From Streptomyces sp. Ru72 (GTDB taxonomy: Bacteria > Actinomycetota > Actinomycetes > Streptomycetales > Streptomycetaceae), in assembly GCF_002920635.1 (NCBI RefSeq), contig NZ_PQSR01000033.1:1-64000 (forward strand): a stretch of DNA of 64,000 bases, in the 5' to 3' direction. Below, one piece after another: positions 34,186 to 42,478 of this stretch. Both the position numbers and the translations under genes were made by a program. Each line of letters begins with the position of its first letter. The first letter of the stretch is position 1. Under the pieces are notes generated by a model that had not been told where the DNA came from, did not search any database, and saw only the letters and a program-made list of their open reading frames with translations.

Positions 34186-35022
34186 TCAGCGTCGGCCCGA
34201 CGCCATCCGCTGCCGTACGGCCTCGTAGGTGAACAGCGCCGCGGACACCCCGACATTGAGCGAGTCCACCTGGCCGAACATCGGGATCTTGGCCTTCGTG
34301 TGACTGCCCCCGAGCCACCGGTCCGACAGGCCGTACTTCTCGCTGCCCACGAGGATCGCCGTGGGCCCGGTCATGTCGACGTCCGCCATCAGGACGTCGG
34401 TGTCGGGGGTGGTGGCGACGACGTTCACCTGGTGGTCGGCCAGCCAGCGCATGACCTGTTCGGAGTCGGCCGAGGCGATCGGGACGGCGAACACCGTGCC
34501 CTTGCTGGCCCGGATCACGTTGGGGTTGCCCCAGTCGGTCACCGGGTTGGCGGAGATGACCGCGGTCACTCCGGCCGCGTCCGCGGTGCGCAGCATCGAA
34601 CCCAGGTTGCCGGGCTTCTCGACGCTCTCGCAGATCAGGAAGAGGGAGCGGTCGTCGACCTGGATGCGGGAGAGGTCCGTCTCGATGTCCGGCACGACGG
34701 CGAGCCAGCCGTCCGGGCCCTCGCGGTACGCCGCCTTGTCGAACGCCTGCCTGCTGAGGCTGTACAGGGCGGCGCCGCGTTCGGCCGCACGGGCCACCAC
34801 GTTCCGCGGGTCGGACCCGCCGGTCAGCGCGGGGCAGAAGTACAGCTCACGGGGGCGTACGCCGGCTCGCAGCGCGAGGTCCAGTTCCTCGTACCCCTCC
34901 ACGAGGGTCACTCCGGCGGCCTGCCTGCTGCGCCGGCGGCGGAGGGCGGCGAGTTCCTTGACGTGGGGGTTGCTCGGGCTGGAGATCTCCTTGGGCGACC
35001 CGGCCCGGGGGTTGGACGGCAT
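34186..35022 (-). CDS. TrmH/SpoU-family RNA 2-prime-O-methyltransferase
   Basis: A 278-residue SPOUT enzyme. An N-terminal RNA-binding domain (NPHVKELAALRRRRSRQ, LVEGYEEL) precedes the catalytic knot with motif 1 EKPGNLGSMLRTADAAG, motif 2 AILVGSEKYGLSD, and motif 3 IPMFGQVDSLNVGVSAALF. It should methylate a ribose in 23S rRNA or tRNA. It is related in fold to the thiostrepton-resistance enzyme, but the sequence is that of a general TrmH protein. No clear Shine-Dalgarno precedes the ATG. It stands alone. Confidence 0.9.
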   Translation of the reverse strand: MPSNPRAGSPKEISSPSNPHVKELAALRRRRSRQAAGVTLVEGYEELDLALRAGVRPRELYFCPALTGGSDPRNVVARAAERGAALYSLSRQAFDKAAYREGPDGWLAVVPDIETDLSRIQVDDRSLFLICESVEKPGNLGSMLRTADAAGVTAVISANPVTDWGNPNVIRASKGTVFAVPIASADSEQVMRWLADHQVNVVATTPDTDVLMADVDMTGPTAILVGSEKYGLSDRWLGGSHTKAKIPMFGQVDSLNVGVSAALFTYEAVRQRMASGRR

Positions 35023-35288
35023 GGGCGGTGGGAGTCACGGTCCGCGGCGGGCTCCGATCCTCCGTCCCCTTTCTCGTGTTCTCGCTGGTGCTGCTGTGGT
35101 GCGCTGCGCTGCCGCGCGGTTGCGGCCAGCGTACATGCGGGCCCGGGGGAGGGGGCGCTGCGCACCCGCGCGCCCCGTCCCGCCCCGTACGTCCCGGAAA
35201 GTCGTCCGGTGCCGGGACAACCGGAGGACCCCCGGGCGTCCTCTTGGTGAACGGCTAGCATCGCGAGGTCGGTCTTCGGTGGGATGGG

Positions 35289-36224
35289 GTGTCGCAGGCG
35301 CAGGCGCAGGCGCAGGCGCAGCCGCAGCAGGAGCAGGGGCCCAGGATCGCCGTCGCCGTCGTGACCATGGGCAACCGGCCCGCCGAGGTCGACGCGCTCC
35401 TCAGGTCCGTCGCCAAACAGGACCTCGCCCCCTCCCGCATCGTGATCATCGGCAACGGCTGCCCGCTGCCCGAGTTCGCCGAGCGCCTGGACCTCCCCGG
35501 TGAGGTCACCTGCATCGAGACCGACGAGAACCTCGGCTGCCCCGGCGGCCGCAACGTGGCCCTCGCCCGGCTGCGGGAGTTCGGGGACGTCGACGTCGTG
35601 GTGGAACTCGACGACGACGGGCTGCTCGTGGACGTCGACGTGCTGCGCCGCGTACGGGACCTGTACGCCGCCGACCCCCGGCTCGGCATCGTCGGTTTCC
35701 GCATCGCCGACGAGCACGGCGAGACCCAGCAGCGGCACGTGCCGCGGGTCGGGGCCGCCGACCCGATGCGTGGCGGGGAGGTGACCGGCTTCCTCGGCGG
35801 CGGGCACGCGCTGTCCATGGCCATGCTCGCCGAGACCGGCGACTGGCCCGCGGAGTTCTTCTTCGCGCACGAGGAGACGGACCTGGCCTGGCGGGCCGCC
35901 GACGCCGGATGGACCATCCTGTACGCGCCGGAGCTGCTGCTCCAGCACCCGAAGACCTCACCCGCCCGGCACGCCGTCTACTACCGCGTCACGGCTCGCA
36001 ACCGCGTCTGGCTCGTACGGCGGCGGCTGCCGCTTCCCCTCATCCCGGTCCACCTCGGGGTGTGGATCGCCGTAACCCTCCTGCGCACCCGGTCGGCCAG
36101 TGGGCTGAAAGCCTGGTTCGGTGGGTTCGTGGAGGGGCTGCGGACCTCCGGTGGCGCACGGCGGCCCATGCGCTGGCGCACGGTGTGGCGGCTGACCAGG
36201 CTCGGCCGGCCGCCCGTCATCTGA
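35289..36224 (+). CDS. Family 2 glycosyltransferase
   Basis: A 311-residue GT-A enzyme. After a Gln/Ala-rich leader made by tandem GCAGGC hexamers (residues 2-12), the domain starts RIAVAVVTMGNRPAEVDALL, with the DxD-like metal site in VVVELDDDGLLVD and the acceptor-side signature FFAHEETDLAWRAADAGW. A hydrophobic segment near the C-terminus (LPLPLIPVHLGVWIAVTLL) suggests membrane association. The donor and acceptor sugars are unknown. The GTG start follows GGGATGGGGT. An 18-bp tandem repeat begins 22 bp after the stop. Confidence 0.88.
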   Translation: MSQAQAQAQAQPQQEQGPRIAVAVVTMGNRPAEVDALLRSVAKQDLAPSRIVIIGNGCPLPEFAERLDLPGEVTCIETDENLGCPGGRNVALARLREFGDVDVVVELDDDGLLVDVDVLRRVRDLYAADPRLGIVGFRIADEHGETQQRHVPRVGAADPMRGGEVTGFLGGGHALSMAMLAETGDWPAEFFFAHEETDLAWRAADAGWTILYAPELLLQHPKTSPARHAVYYRVTARNRVWLVRRRLPLPLIPVHLGVWIAVTLLRTRSASGLKAWFGGFVEGLRTSGGARRPMRWRTVWRLTRLGRPPVI

Positions 36225-36245
36225 GGGGTCCGGGAGGATCCGGAA

Positions 36246-36345
36246 GCCCCGGACGGTCCGGAATTCCCGGACGGTCCTCTAGCCCCGGACGGTCCTCAAG
36301 CCCCTGACGGTCCTCAAGCCCCGGACGGTCCTCAAGCCCCGGATG
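36246..36345. repeat. 18-bp tandem repeat after the glycosyltransferase
   Basis: Five units starting with GACGGTCC occur at exactly 18-bp spacing (36252, 36270, 36288, 36306, 36324), plus a degenerate sixth at 36342. The consensus unit is GACGGTCCTCAAGCCCCG; the first unit contains the palindrome CCGGACGGTCCGG. On the minus strand the array reads as a GLEDRP hexapeptide repeat at the end of a 118-codon open frame. No function is known; copy number may vary between strains. Confidence 0.85.
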
Positions 36346-36819
36346 AGCCGGAACCCCGGTTGCGGGAGGCCCCGGTTGCGAGACGCCCCGGTTCCGGGAC
36401 GCCGGGGGAGTAGCCCGCGCGGTGGTGGGCAGGCACACCCCATGCAGGCGGCCCACGCGCTCGCGGAGACGACGAAGGACCCGGTCGTTCACCTCCACCG
36501 ACCGGGTCCTCGTGCGATCCCGGATCCGGCCACGGCGGCGACACTCCCCCGAGCTACGCGTGAACGCGCGCACCGTCGGGCCAGATCCGATGAAAGGATC
36601 ACATCAGGCCACGCCAACAGATCGCTAACATGGGGCCAACGGCTGGCGAGGAAGCCGTGAGCTGGCCCGTTCCACGAGGAGTTGTGGGCCGGTCCGACGG
36701 GAACGCGCCGTTCGTCGACGCGATCCGACGCCGGGACGCGGCGGTCGGGCCGCGCGACCAGGCGTTGCGCGGCGGTCGTGCCGCACGGTGAAGGCGAGGC
36801 ACGGCAAGCGTGCCATCGG

Positions 36820-36871
36820 GGTCCCCCCGCTCGGGCGAAGCCGAGAGCTCGGGGGAAGAAGGGCGACGGGG
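36820..36871 (+). repeat. Hairpin repeat of a type dispersed in Streptomyces intergenic DNA
   Basis: The sequence around GGGCGAAGCCGAGAGCTCGG folds as nested stems: CTCGG/CCGAG inside a C-rich/G-rich outer stem. The core GCGAAGCCGAGAGCT is found again at 58302-58320. I recall similar elements in many Streptomyces intergenic regions. The stretch 36346-36819 otherwise shows nothing I can name, apart from the presumed regulator promoter. Confidence 0.6.
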
Positions 36872-36876
36872 CGGCG

Positions 36877-39861
36877 ATGCGGGACGGGCTGCGGTTCGGA
36901 CTGCTGGGTCCGCCCGTCGTGTACGGCGCCGACGGCGAGGTGCGCACGATCGGCAGTGGCAAGGTGCGCGCCCTGCTGGCCGCGCTGCTGCTGGAGCCCG
37001 GCCGGGTGGTCTCGGTCGACGCCCTGAAGGACGCGCTCTGGGGCGGTGCGCCGCCGGCCTCCGCGCAGGCGTCCCTGCAGAACCACGTCACCCGGCTGCG
37101 CCGCCTGCTCGGCGACGACGGCCCCGAGCGCCTGCGCGCCGTGCCGCCCGGCTATCTGCTGCGCGTCGACGAGGGCGAGCTGGACGTGCGCGTCTTCGAG
37201 GAGCACCTCGTCGCTGCCCGCGCCGCGCACGCCGCTCGGGCCTGGGAGGACGCCCTGCGGGAGGCGTCCGCCGCGCTCGCGCTGTGGCGAGGTACCCCGC
37301 TCAGCGGGCTGCCTCACGAGACCGGAGCGCATGCGCTGGTGCAGCGGCTGCAGGAGGCGCGGCTGCTCGTCCTGGAGTGGCGGTACGACGCGGAACTGCG
37401 GCTCGGCGGGGCGCGGTTCGGGAGCCTCGTGCCGGAGCTGGCCGCGCTGGTCGCCGAGCATCCGCTGCGGGAGGGGTTCCACCGGCTGCTGATGCTGGCC
37501 CTGCACCGCACCGGCCGCCCGGCGGAGGCCCTGGCCGTCCACCGCGACCTGCGGGCCCGTCTCATCGAGGAGCTCGGCGTCGAGCCCGGCGCGGCAGTGC
37601 GGGAGGCGCATCTGGAGATCCTCCGGGAGGGGCGGGCCGCGACCGGCGACGGGACGGGAGCGGACGACAGGCGGGCGGACGACCCGTACGCCGAACGCCG
37701 CTTGGACACCGACCCCGCGAAAGCGCCCAGACCCGCCCAACTCCCGCCTGCGCCCGCGCACTTCACCGGCCGCGAAGCCGTCCGCGAGGACCTGCTGCGG
37801 TTTCTCGCCGCCGAACGCGACGCGCCCGGCATCGCCCTGGTCAGCGGTATGGCCGGGGTGGGCAAGAGCGCGCTCGCCCTGCATGTGGCGCATGGACTGC
37901 GGGAACGTTTCCCCGACGGTCAGCTCTACGTCAATCTGCACGGCGCCACCCCCGGCATGACCCCGCTCACCCCCGAGCAGGCGCTCGCCGCCCTGCTGCG
38001 CGACCTCGGCGCCGAGTCGCACCGCACCCCGGAACACCCCGACGCCGCCGCCTCGTTGCTCCGCTCGCTGCTCGCCCCGACCCGCACCCTGATGGTGCTG
38101 GACGACGCGGCGCACGCCGCCCAGGTGCGTCCGCTGCTGCCCGGCGGCCCGGGCTGTGCGGTGATCGTGACCAGCCGTTCCCCGCTCACCGCGCTCGACG
38201 GCGCGCACCGGGTCCCGCTCGCCCCGCTCAGCGACGAGGACAGCGCGGCCCTGCTGCGCGCGGTCTCCGGCCGGGACGGCCTGCACGCCGGGCACCCGCT
38301 CGTCGAACTCGCCGGGCGGCTCCCGCTCGCCCTGCGCATCGTGGCGGCGCGGCTCGCCGCCCGCCGCGCCCTCACCCCGGACATGCTGGCCGGTCAACTC
38401 GCCGCCACCGAGGGGCGGCTGCACCACCTTGAGTACGACGACCTGAGCGTGCGCCGGTCGCTCGCCGTCGCACACGACGCGCTGCGCGCCTCCGACCGCG
38501 AGGCCGACCGGGACGCGGCACGCGCCCTCGCCCGGATCGGCGCCCTCGACCTGCCCGGCTACGGCGCGCCGCTCCTCGCCCGGCTCCTCGGTGCCGATGA
38601 GCGCCGCGCCGAGGCCGCCCTGGACCGCCTGGTCGACGTAGCCCTGCTGGAGGAGACCGCCTACGGCCGGTACGCGCCGCACGACCTCGTCCGGGACTTC
38701 GCCCATGAGACCGTGGCGAGCGAACAGGGCGTCGAACCGGAGCGCTCCGGCGCCGAGGTCGCCCTGCGCTGGTACGCCGCGATGGCCACGCGCGCCCTCG
38801 AGGCGCTGGTCGAGCCGGGCACCGAGCGCACGGACCGGCTGCGGGCGACCCCCTCACAGCCCGGGACCCACACGGCGGACGTGGCGTCCGTGCCCGCCTT
38901 CGGCTCCGCTGAGGCCGCCGCCGACTGGATCGTCCTCGAACTCGAGAACATCGTCGCCCTGGTGGAGCGTCACGCGGACACCTCCGCGTATGTGCCGCTG
39001 CTCGTCCGCATGATCACCTCCCCCCTGCAGCGCCGTGGCCGCGTCGCCGAGTCGGAGGCGCTCGTACGCGCCGCCCTCCGCGGGGCGCGGGGCCTGGCGG
39101 ACGCACCGGCGGAGGCCTACGCGCTGCTGGACATGGCCGGGGTGCAGTTCCTGAAGGGCCGGGGCAACGACGCGCTCGTCCTGTTGGACGAGGCGCTGGA
39201 GATCTGGCGGCGGCTCGGCGATCTCTCCTGCCTGTGCCGTGGCCTGAACAACCGGGGGCTGCTGCTGGGGGTCCTCGGGCGGTACGAGGAGTCCGGTGAG
39301 GCGCTCAGGCGGTGCCTGGAGTACACGCGTGTGCTCGACGACCCGATGCAGGAGGCCATCACCTACAGCAACCTCGGCAACCTGTACGAGCACACGGACC
39401 CGCGGGGCGCCATCGGCCACCACCGCCGCAGCCTGGAGATCGGCGAGCGGATCGGCCATGTGATCATCCGTCACTCCGCGCACTGCAACATGGGCTTCGC
39501 CCATCTGGCGCTCGGCGAACCGGACGCCGCCGTACCCCACTTCGAGGAGAGCCTGCGCATCCTCGGCGGGCACGGCCACTGGCAGGGCGAGTCCCAGACC
39601 CGTCTTGGCCTGGTGCGGGCGCTGCGGGATCGGGGGGACGCCGGGCGCGCCGCGCGCGAGTGCGATGTGCTGCTGTGCCTCGCCGCCCGGCGCGGCGACC
39701 GCTACACCGAAGGGCTCGCCCGCCACCAGCGGGGCCTGCTGTGCCGGGCCGAGGGCGACGCCGAGCAGGCCCGCCGGCAGTGGGAGGCGGCCCTGTCGGC
39801 CCTGGAGCGCACGGACAGTCCGGTGGCGGGGGAGCTGAGGGAACTGCTGGCGGAGGGGTGA
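36877..39861 (+). CDS. AfsR/SARP-family regulator with NB-ARC and TPR domains
   Basis: A 994-residue transcription regulator. N-terminal OmpR-like DNA-binding domain: LRFGLLGPPVVYG, KVRALLAALLLEPGRVV, LQNHVTRLRRLLG. Then a bacterial transcriptional activation domain (about residues 100-250, ending AEALAVHRDLRARLIEELGV). The ATPase domain has the P-loop GMAGVGKSALALHVAHG and Walker B TLMVLDDAAHA. The C-terminal third is TPR-like (GLNNRGLLLGVLGRYEES, YSNLGNLYEH). The ATG at 36877 is the first start after the hairpin repeat. Such regulators often control antibiotic clusters, but no biosynthetic genes are adjacent, so this is probably a global or orphan type. Confidence 0.9.
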   Translation: MRDGLRFGLLGPPVVYGADGEVRTIGSGKVRALLAALLLEPGRVVSVDALKDALWGGAPPASAQASLQNHVTRLRRLLGDDGPERLRAVPPGYLLRVDEGELDVRVFEEHLVAARAAHAARAWEDALREASAALALWRGTPLSGLPHETGAHALVQRLQEARLLVLEWRYDAELRLGGARFGSLVPELAALVAEHPLREGFHRLLMLALHRTGRPAEALAVHRDLRARLIEELGVEPGAAVREAHLEILREGRAATGDGTGADDRRADDPYAERRLDTDPAKAPRPAQLPPAPAHFTGREAVREDLLRFLAAERDAPGIALVSGMAGVGKSALALHVAHGLRERFPDGQLYVNLHGATPGMTPLTPEQALAALLRDLGAESHRTPEHPDAAASLLRSLLAPTRTLMVLDDAAHAAQVRPLLPGGPGCAVIVTSRSPLTALDGAHRVPLAPLSDEDSAALLRAVSGRDGLHAGHPLVELAGRLPLALRIVAARLAARRALTPDMLAGQLAATEGRLHHLEYDDLSVRRSLAVAHDALRASDREADRDAARALARIGALDLPGYGAPLLARLLGADERRAEAALDRLVDVALLEETAYGRYAPHDLVRDFAHETVASEQGVEPERSGAEVALRWYAAMATRALEALVEPGTERTDRLRATPSQPGTHTADVASVPAFGSAEAAADWIVLELENIVALVERHADTSAYVPLLVRMITSPLQRRGRVAESEALVRAALRGARGLADAPAEAYALLDMAGVQFLKGRGNDALVLLDEALEIWRRLGDLSCLCRGLNNRGLLLGVLGRYEESGEALRRCLEYTRVLDDPMQEAITYSNLGNLYEHTDPRGAIGHHRRSLEIGERIGHVIIRHSAHCNMGFAHLALGEPDAAVPHFEESLRILGGHGHWQGESQTRLGLVRALRDRGDAGRAARECDVLLCLAARRGDRYTEGLARHQRGLLCRAEGDAEQARRQWEAALSALERTDSPVAGELRELLAEG

Positions 39862-39905
39862 GACCGGACGGGTGCCGCCACTCGGCTCCTCGGTTCGCGC
39901 CGCCC

Positions 39906-41603
39906 TCACTTGGCGTCCGCGTAGCACTCCACCACGGCCGTCGTGAACGGGATCCGTACCGGAGTCTCGCCGAACGTCAGCCGCATCGCCAGGTCCGACG
40001 CCTCCTGGATGGCCGCGGCCACCGTCTCCGCCTCCTTCGCCGGGCAGTGCACGATCACCTCGTCGTGCTGGAAGAAGACCAACTCGGCGGCGAGGCCCGC
40101 GCAGGCGCGGCGGAGCGCGGCGAGCATCAGCAGCGCCCAGTCGGCGGCGCTGCCCTGCACCACGAAGTTGCGTGCGAAGCGGCCACGGGCGCGGGAGTTG
40201 AGGGAGGCGTAGCCCGGCATCCACTGCTGGGGTTCGTCGGTCGGGGCCGGTGCCGTGTCCTCCTGCGGAATGCCCGCTTCCTCCGCAGCGTCGTCGGACG
40301 CCCCGGCCGCCGGCGGCGACGTACGCCCGAGCCAGGTGCGCACCAGCCGGCCCTCCTCGCCGGCGCGGGCCGCGTCGTCGACGTAGGCGACGGCCTGGGG
40401 GAAGCGGCGGCGCAGCGCGGCGAGGTTCTTCAGGCCGTCGCCGGACGTCTGGCCGTAGATCGCGCCGAGCACGGCGAGCTTGGCCTGGGCGCGGTCGCCG
40501 GAGAACGCCCGGTCGGACACCGACTGGTAGAGATCGGCGTCGCGGCCGGCGACCTCCATGAACGCCGGGTCCCGGGAGATGGCGGCCAGGACGCGCGGCT
40601 CCATCTGGGCGGCGTCGGCCACGACCAGCCGCCGGCCGGGGTCGGCGACCACGGCGCGCCGGATGACCTTGGGGATCTGCAGGGCTCCACCGCCGTTGGT
40701 GACCCAGCGGCCGGTGACCGTGCCGCCCGGCAGGTACTCGGGGCGGAAGCGGCCGTCGCGCACCCAGTCCTGGAGCCAGGACCAGCCGTGGGCGACCCAG
40801 ATGCGGTAGAGCTTCTTGTATTCGAGGAGCGGCTTCACCGCGGGGTGGTCGACGGACTGGAGCTCCCAGCGGCGGGTGGAGCGCACCTTGACCCCGGCCT
40901 GGGCGAACGCCTTGACGATGTCCGCGGGCAGGTCAGGGCGGACACGGCGCCCGAAGGCGGCGGACACCTCGTCGGCCAGTTCGGCGAGGCGCCGGGGCTC
41001 GCCCCCGCCCGCGTACCGCTCGCCGAGCAGCTCGTGCAGCACCTCGCGGTGGATGTCCGCGCGCCACGGCAGGCCGGCGTGGTGCATGTCGGCGGCCACC
41101 AGCATGCCGGCCGATTCGGCGGCGGTGAGCAGCCGCATGCGGTCCGGGTGCGTGGTGGTGTCGTGTCGCCGCTGCTGGTCGGCGTAGACCTCGACGAGGT
41201 CCTTCAGGGGGACGTGGACGGGGCTCGGCTCGAACAGGGAGGACTGTGAGCCGGGCTCGGCGGAGCGCGGCGGCGGATCGGGCGGTACGGGGCCGCCGCG
41301 CAGCCGGGCCAGCGCGGCGGCGGCCGACCGGGGCTCGCCGAGGCGTCCCTCGTGGCCGAGGAGGAGGGCCTCGGCGGCCTCGACGTCGTAGCACCGGTCG
41401 ACTCGCACCCCCGTGGCGAGCAGACGTGGCTGGACGTCGGCGGTGGACCGCCACACCCACCGGGTGACCTCCGGCCGTGTGCGCACGGCCTCTGCGAGGT
41501 CCTCCTCCTTGACCACCGGCCCGGCGAGCAACCCGTCCGGGCCGAGGGCGGCGACCTCCACGCCACCGTCCCCGGCCGGAGCGAGAGCCCAGCGCCCGGT
41601 CAT
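39906..41603 (-). CDS. Family A DNA polymerase, short form
   Basis: A 565-residue PolA-like protein with no 5-prime nuclease domain and a degenerate exonuclease-like N-terminus of about 170 residues. Polymerase motifs are present but divergent: motif A VVADAAQMEPRVLA (usual DYSQIELR; the catalytic Asp is kept), O-helix RAQAKLAVLGAIYGQTSG (Lys and Tyr kept), and motif C FFQHDEVIVHCP (HDE kept). An Ala/Glu/Pro insert of about 35 residues sits between motifs B and C. It is a second, non-replicative polymerase besides the expected full PolA; a role in repair is inferred. It is convergent with the AfsR-like gene, with a 44-bp gap. Confidence 0.88.
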   Translation of the reverse strand: MTGRWALAPAGDGGVEVAALGPDGLLAGPVVKEEDLAEAVRTRPEVTRWVWRSTADVQPRLLATGVRVDRCYDVEAAEALLLGHEGRLGEPRSAAAALARLRGGPVPPDPPPRSAEPGSQSSLFEPSPVHVPLKDLVEVYADQQRRHDTTTHPDRMRLLTAAESAGMLVAADMHHAGLPWRADIHREVLHELLGERYAGGGEPRRLAELADEVSAAFGRRVRPDLPADIVKAFAQAGVKVRSTRRWELQSVDHPAVKPLLEYKKLYRIWVAHGWSWLQDWVRDGRFRPEYLPGGTVTGRWVTNGGGALQIPKVIRRAVVADPGRRLVVADAAQMEPRVLAAISRDPAFMEVAGRDADLYQSVSDRAFSGDRAQAKLAVLGAIYGQTSGDGLKNLAALRRRFPQAVAYVDDAARAGEEGRLVRTWLGRTSPPAAGASDDAAEEAGIPQEDTAPAPTDEPQQWMPGYASLNSRARGRFARNFVVQGSAADWALLMLAALRRACAGLAAELVFFQHDEVIVHCPAKEAETVAAAIQEASDLAMRLTFGETPVRIPFTTAVVECYADAK

Positions 41604-41657
41604 GTCTTCGAGTGTGGCAGGGGGGTCTGACAGTGCGCGCCGACCTGCGGAAACGCC

Positions 41658-42404
41658 TTATCGGTCCTTCTTCTCGCGGGCCTTGAGGGCGTCGGTGATG
41701 TCGGTCAGCTCCTTGCTGACGTTCTCCTCGGCCGTCGCCTTGTCGATGCCGAGACCGCTGAGCGGTCCCTCGCCGTTCTCCAGCTCGAGGAGCGCGAGCA
41801 GGATGTGCTCGGTGCCGATGTAGTTGTGGCCCAGACGCAGAGCCTCGCGGAACGTCAGCTCCAGGGCCTTCTTGGCGGCGGGGGCGTAGGGGACGAGTTC
41901 CGGGACCTGCTCGGCGGGGGCCGGGAGCGCCGCCGAGGCCGCCTCGTGCACCGCCTCCAGGGAGACGCCCTGCGCGATGATCGCCTTGGCCGCGAGGCCC
42001 TCGGGCTCGGCGAGCAGACCCAGGACGATGTGTGCGGGGACGGTCTCCGCGTTGCCGGTCTCCTTGGCCGCGTTGTGCGCCGCCACGACCACGTTCCGCG
42101 CGCGGGGGGTGTAGCGGCTGAACCCCTGGCTGGGGTCGAGGTCCGCGGACTCCTTGGGCACGAAGCGCTTCTGGGCCGCCTGCCGGGTGACGCCCATGCT
42201 CTTGCCGATCTCGGTCCAGGAGGCGCCCGAACGCCGGGCCTGGTCCACGAAGTGGCCGATCAGGTGGTCGGCCACGTCGCCGAGGTGCTCCCCGGCGATC
42301 ACGGCGTCCTGGAGCTGCTCCAGGGCGTCGCTGTGGACCTTCTTGATGGCGTCGATGAGGTCGTCGAGACGCAGGTTCGCTGAGATGTAGGGATTCACCG
42401 TCAT
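41658..42404 (-). CDS. Clp-N-domain protein with HTH
   Basis: A 248-residue protein with no AAA ATPase. An N-terminal region contains an HTH (SWTEIGKSMGVTRQAAQKRF). Two Clp-N-like repeats follow: YTPRARNVVVAAHNAAKETG ... VPAHIVLGLLAE, then YAPAAKKALELTFREALRLG ... IGTEHILLALLE. The C-terminus is charged. It could be a DNA-binding adaptor linked to Clp proteolysis. The ATG at 42404 lies 6 nt after TACGGT, with TTGACA 17 nt further upstream and no Shine-Dalgarno, so the mRNA is probably leaderless. A double dyad (42407-42451) covers this promoter and suggests autoregulation. Confidence 0.88.
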   Translation of the reverse strand: MTVNPYISANLRLDDLIDAIKKVHSDALEQLQDAVIAGEHLGDVADHLIGHFVDQARRSGASWTEIGKSMGVTRQAAQKRFVPKESADLDPSQGFSRYTPRARNVVVAAHNAAKETGNAETVPAHIVLGLLAEPEGLAAKAIIAQGVSLEAVHEAASAALPAPAEQVPELVPYAPAAKKALELTFREALRLGHNYIGTEHILLALLELENGEGPLSGLGIDKATAEENVSKELTDITDALKAREKKDR

Positions 42405-42454
42405 GCGTCAACCGTAAGTTGACAGTCGAGGAGTGTCAACCCGAAGTTGACAAC
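42405..42454. promoter_or_regulatory. Divergent promoter with two identical-half-site dyads
   Basis: GTCAAC-CGTAA-GTTGAC (42407-42423) and GTCAAC-CCGAA-GTTGAC (42435-42451) are perfect 6-bp inverted repeats with 5-bp spacers, set 28 bp apart. On the minus strand TTGACA (42439-42434) and TACGGT (42416-42411) form a 17-bp-spaced promoter for the Clp-N gene, with the -10 inside one dyad and the -35 inside the other. Two TTGACA words also point towards the DUF2786 gene. Confidence 0.8.
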
Positions 42455-42478
42455 TGCCCCCGTGCCACGATCGACTCT

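Noticed and set aside
34186-35022. Thiostrepton-resistance methyltransferase (tsr type)
   Set aside because: The SPOUT motifs are shared, but overall sequence and N-terminal domain are of the general TrmH kind; the nearby tipA is 17 kb away.
36246-36345. CRISPR array
   Set aside because: Units are 18 bp and contiguous without unique spacers; no cas genes in the window.
36217-36573. Gene for a GLEDRP-repeat peptide on the minus strand
   Set aside because: No ribosome site and no coding bias outside the tandem repeat; kept only as a repeat and a finding.
36877-39861. Pathway-specific regulator of an antibiotic cluster
   Set aside because: Architecture fits AfsR/SARP, but no polyketide synthase, peptide synthetase or other biosynthetic genes are within the window.
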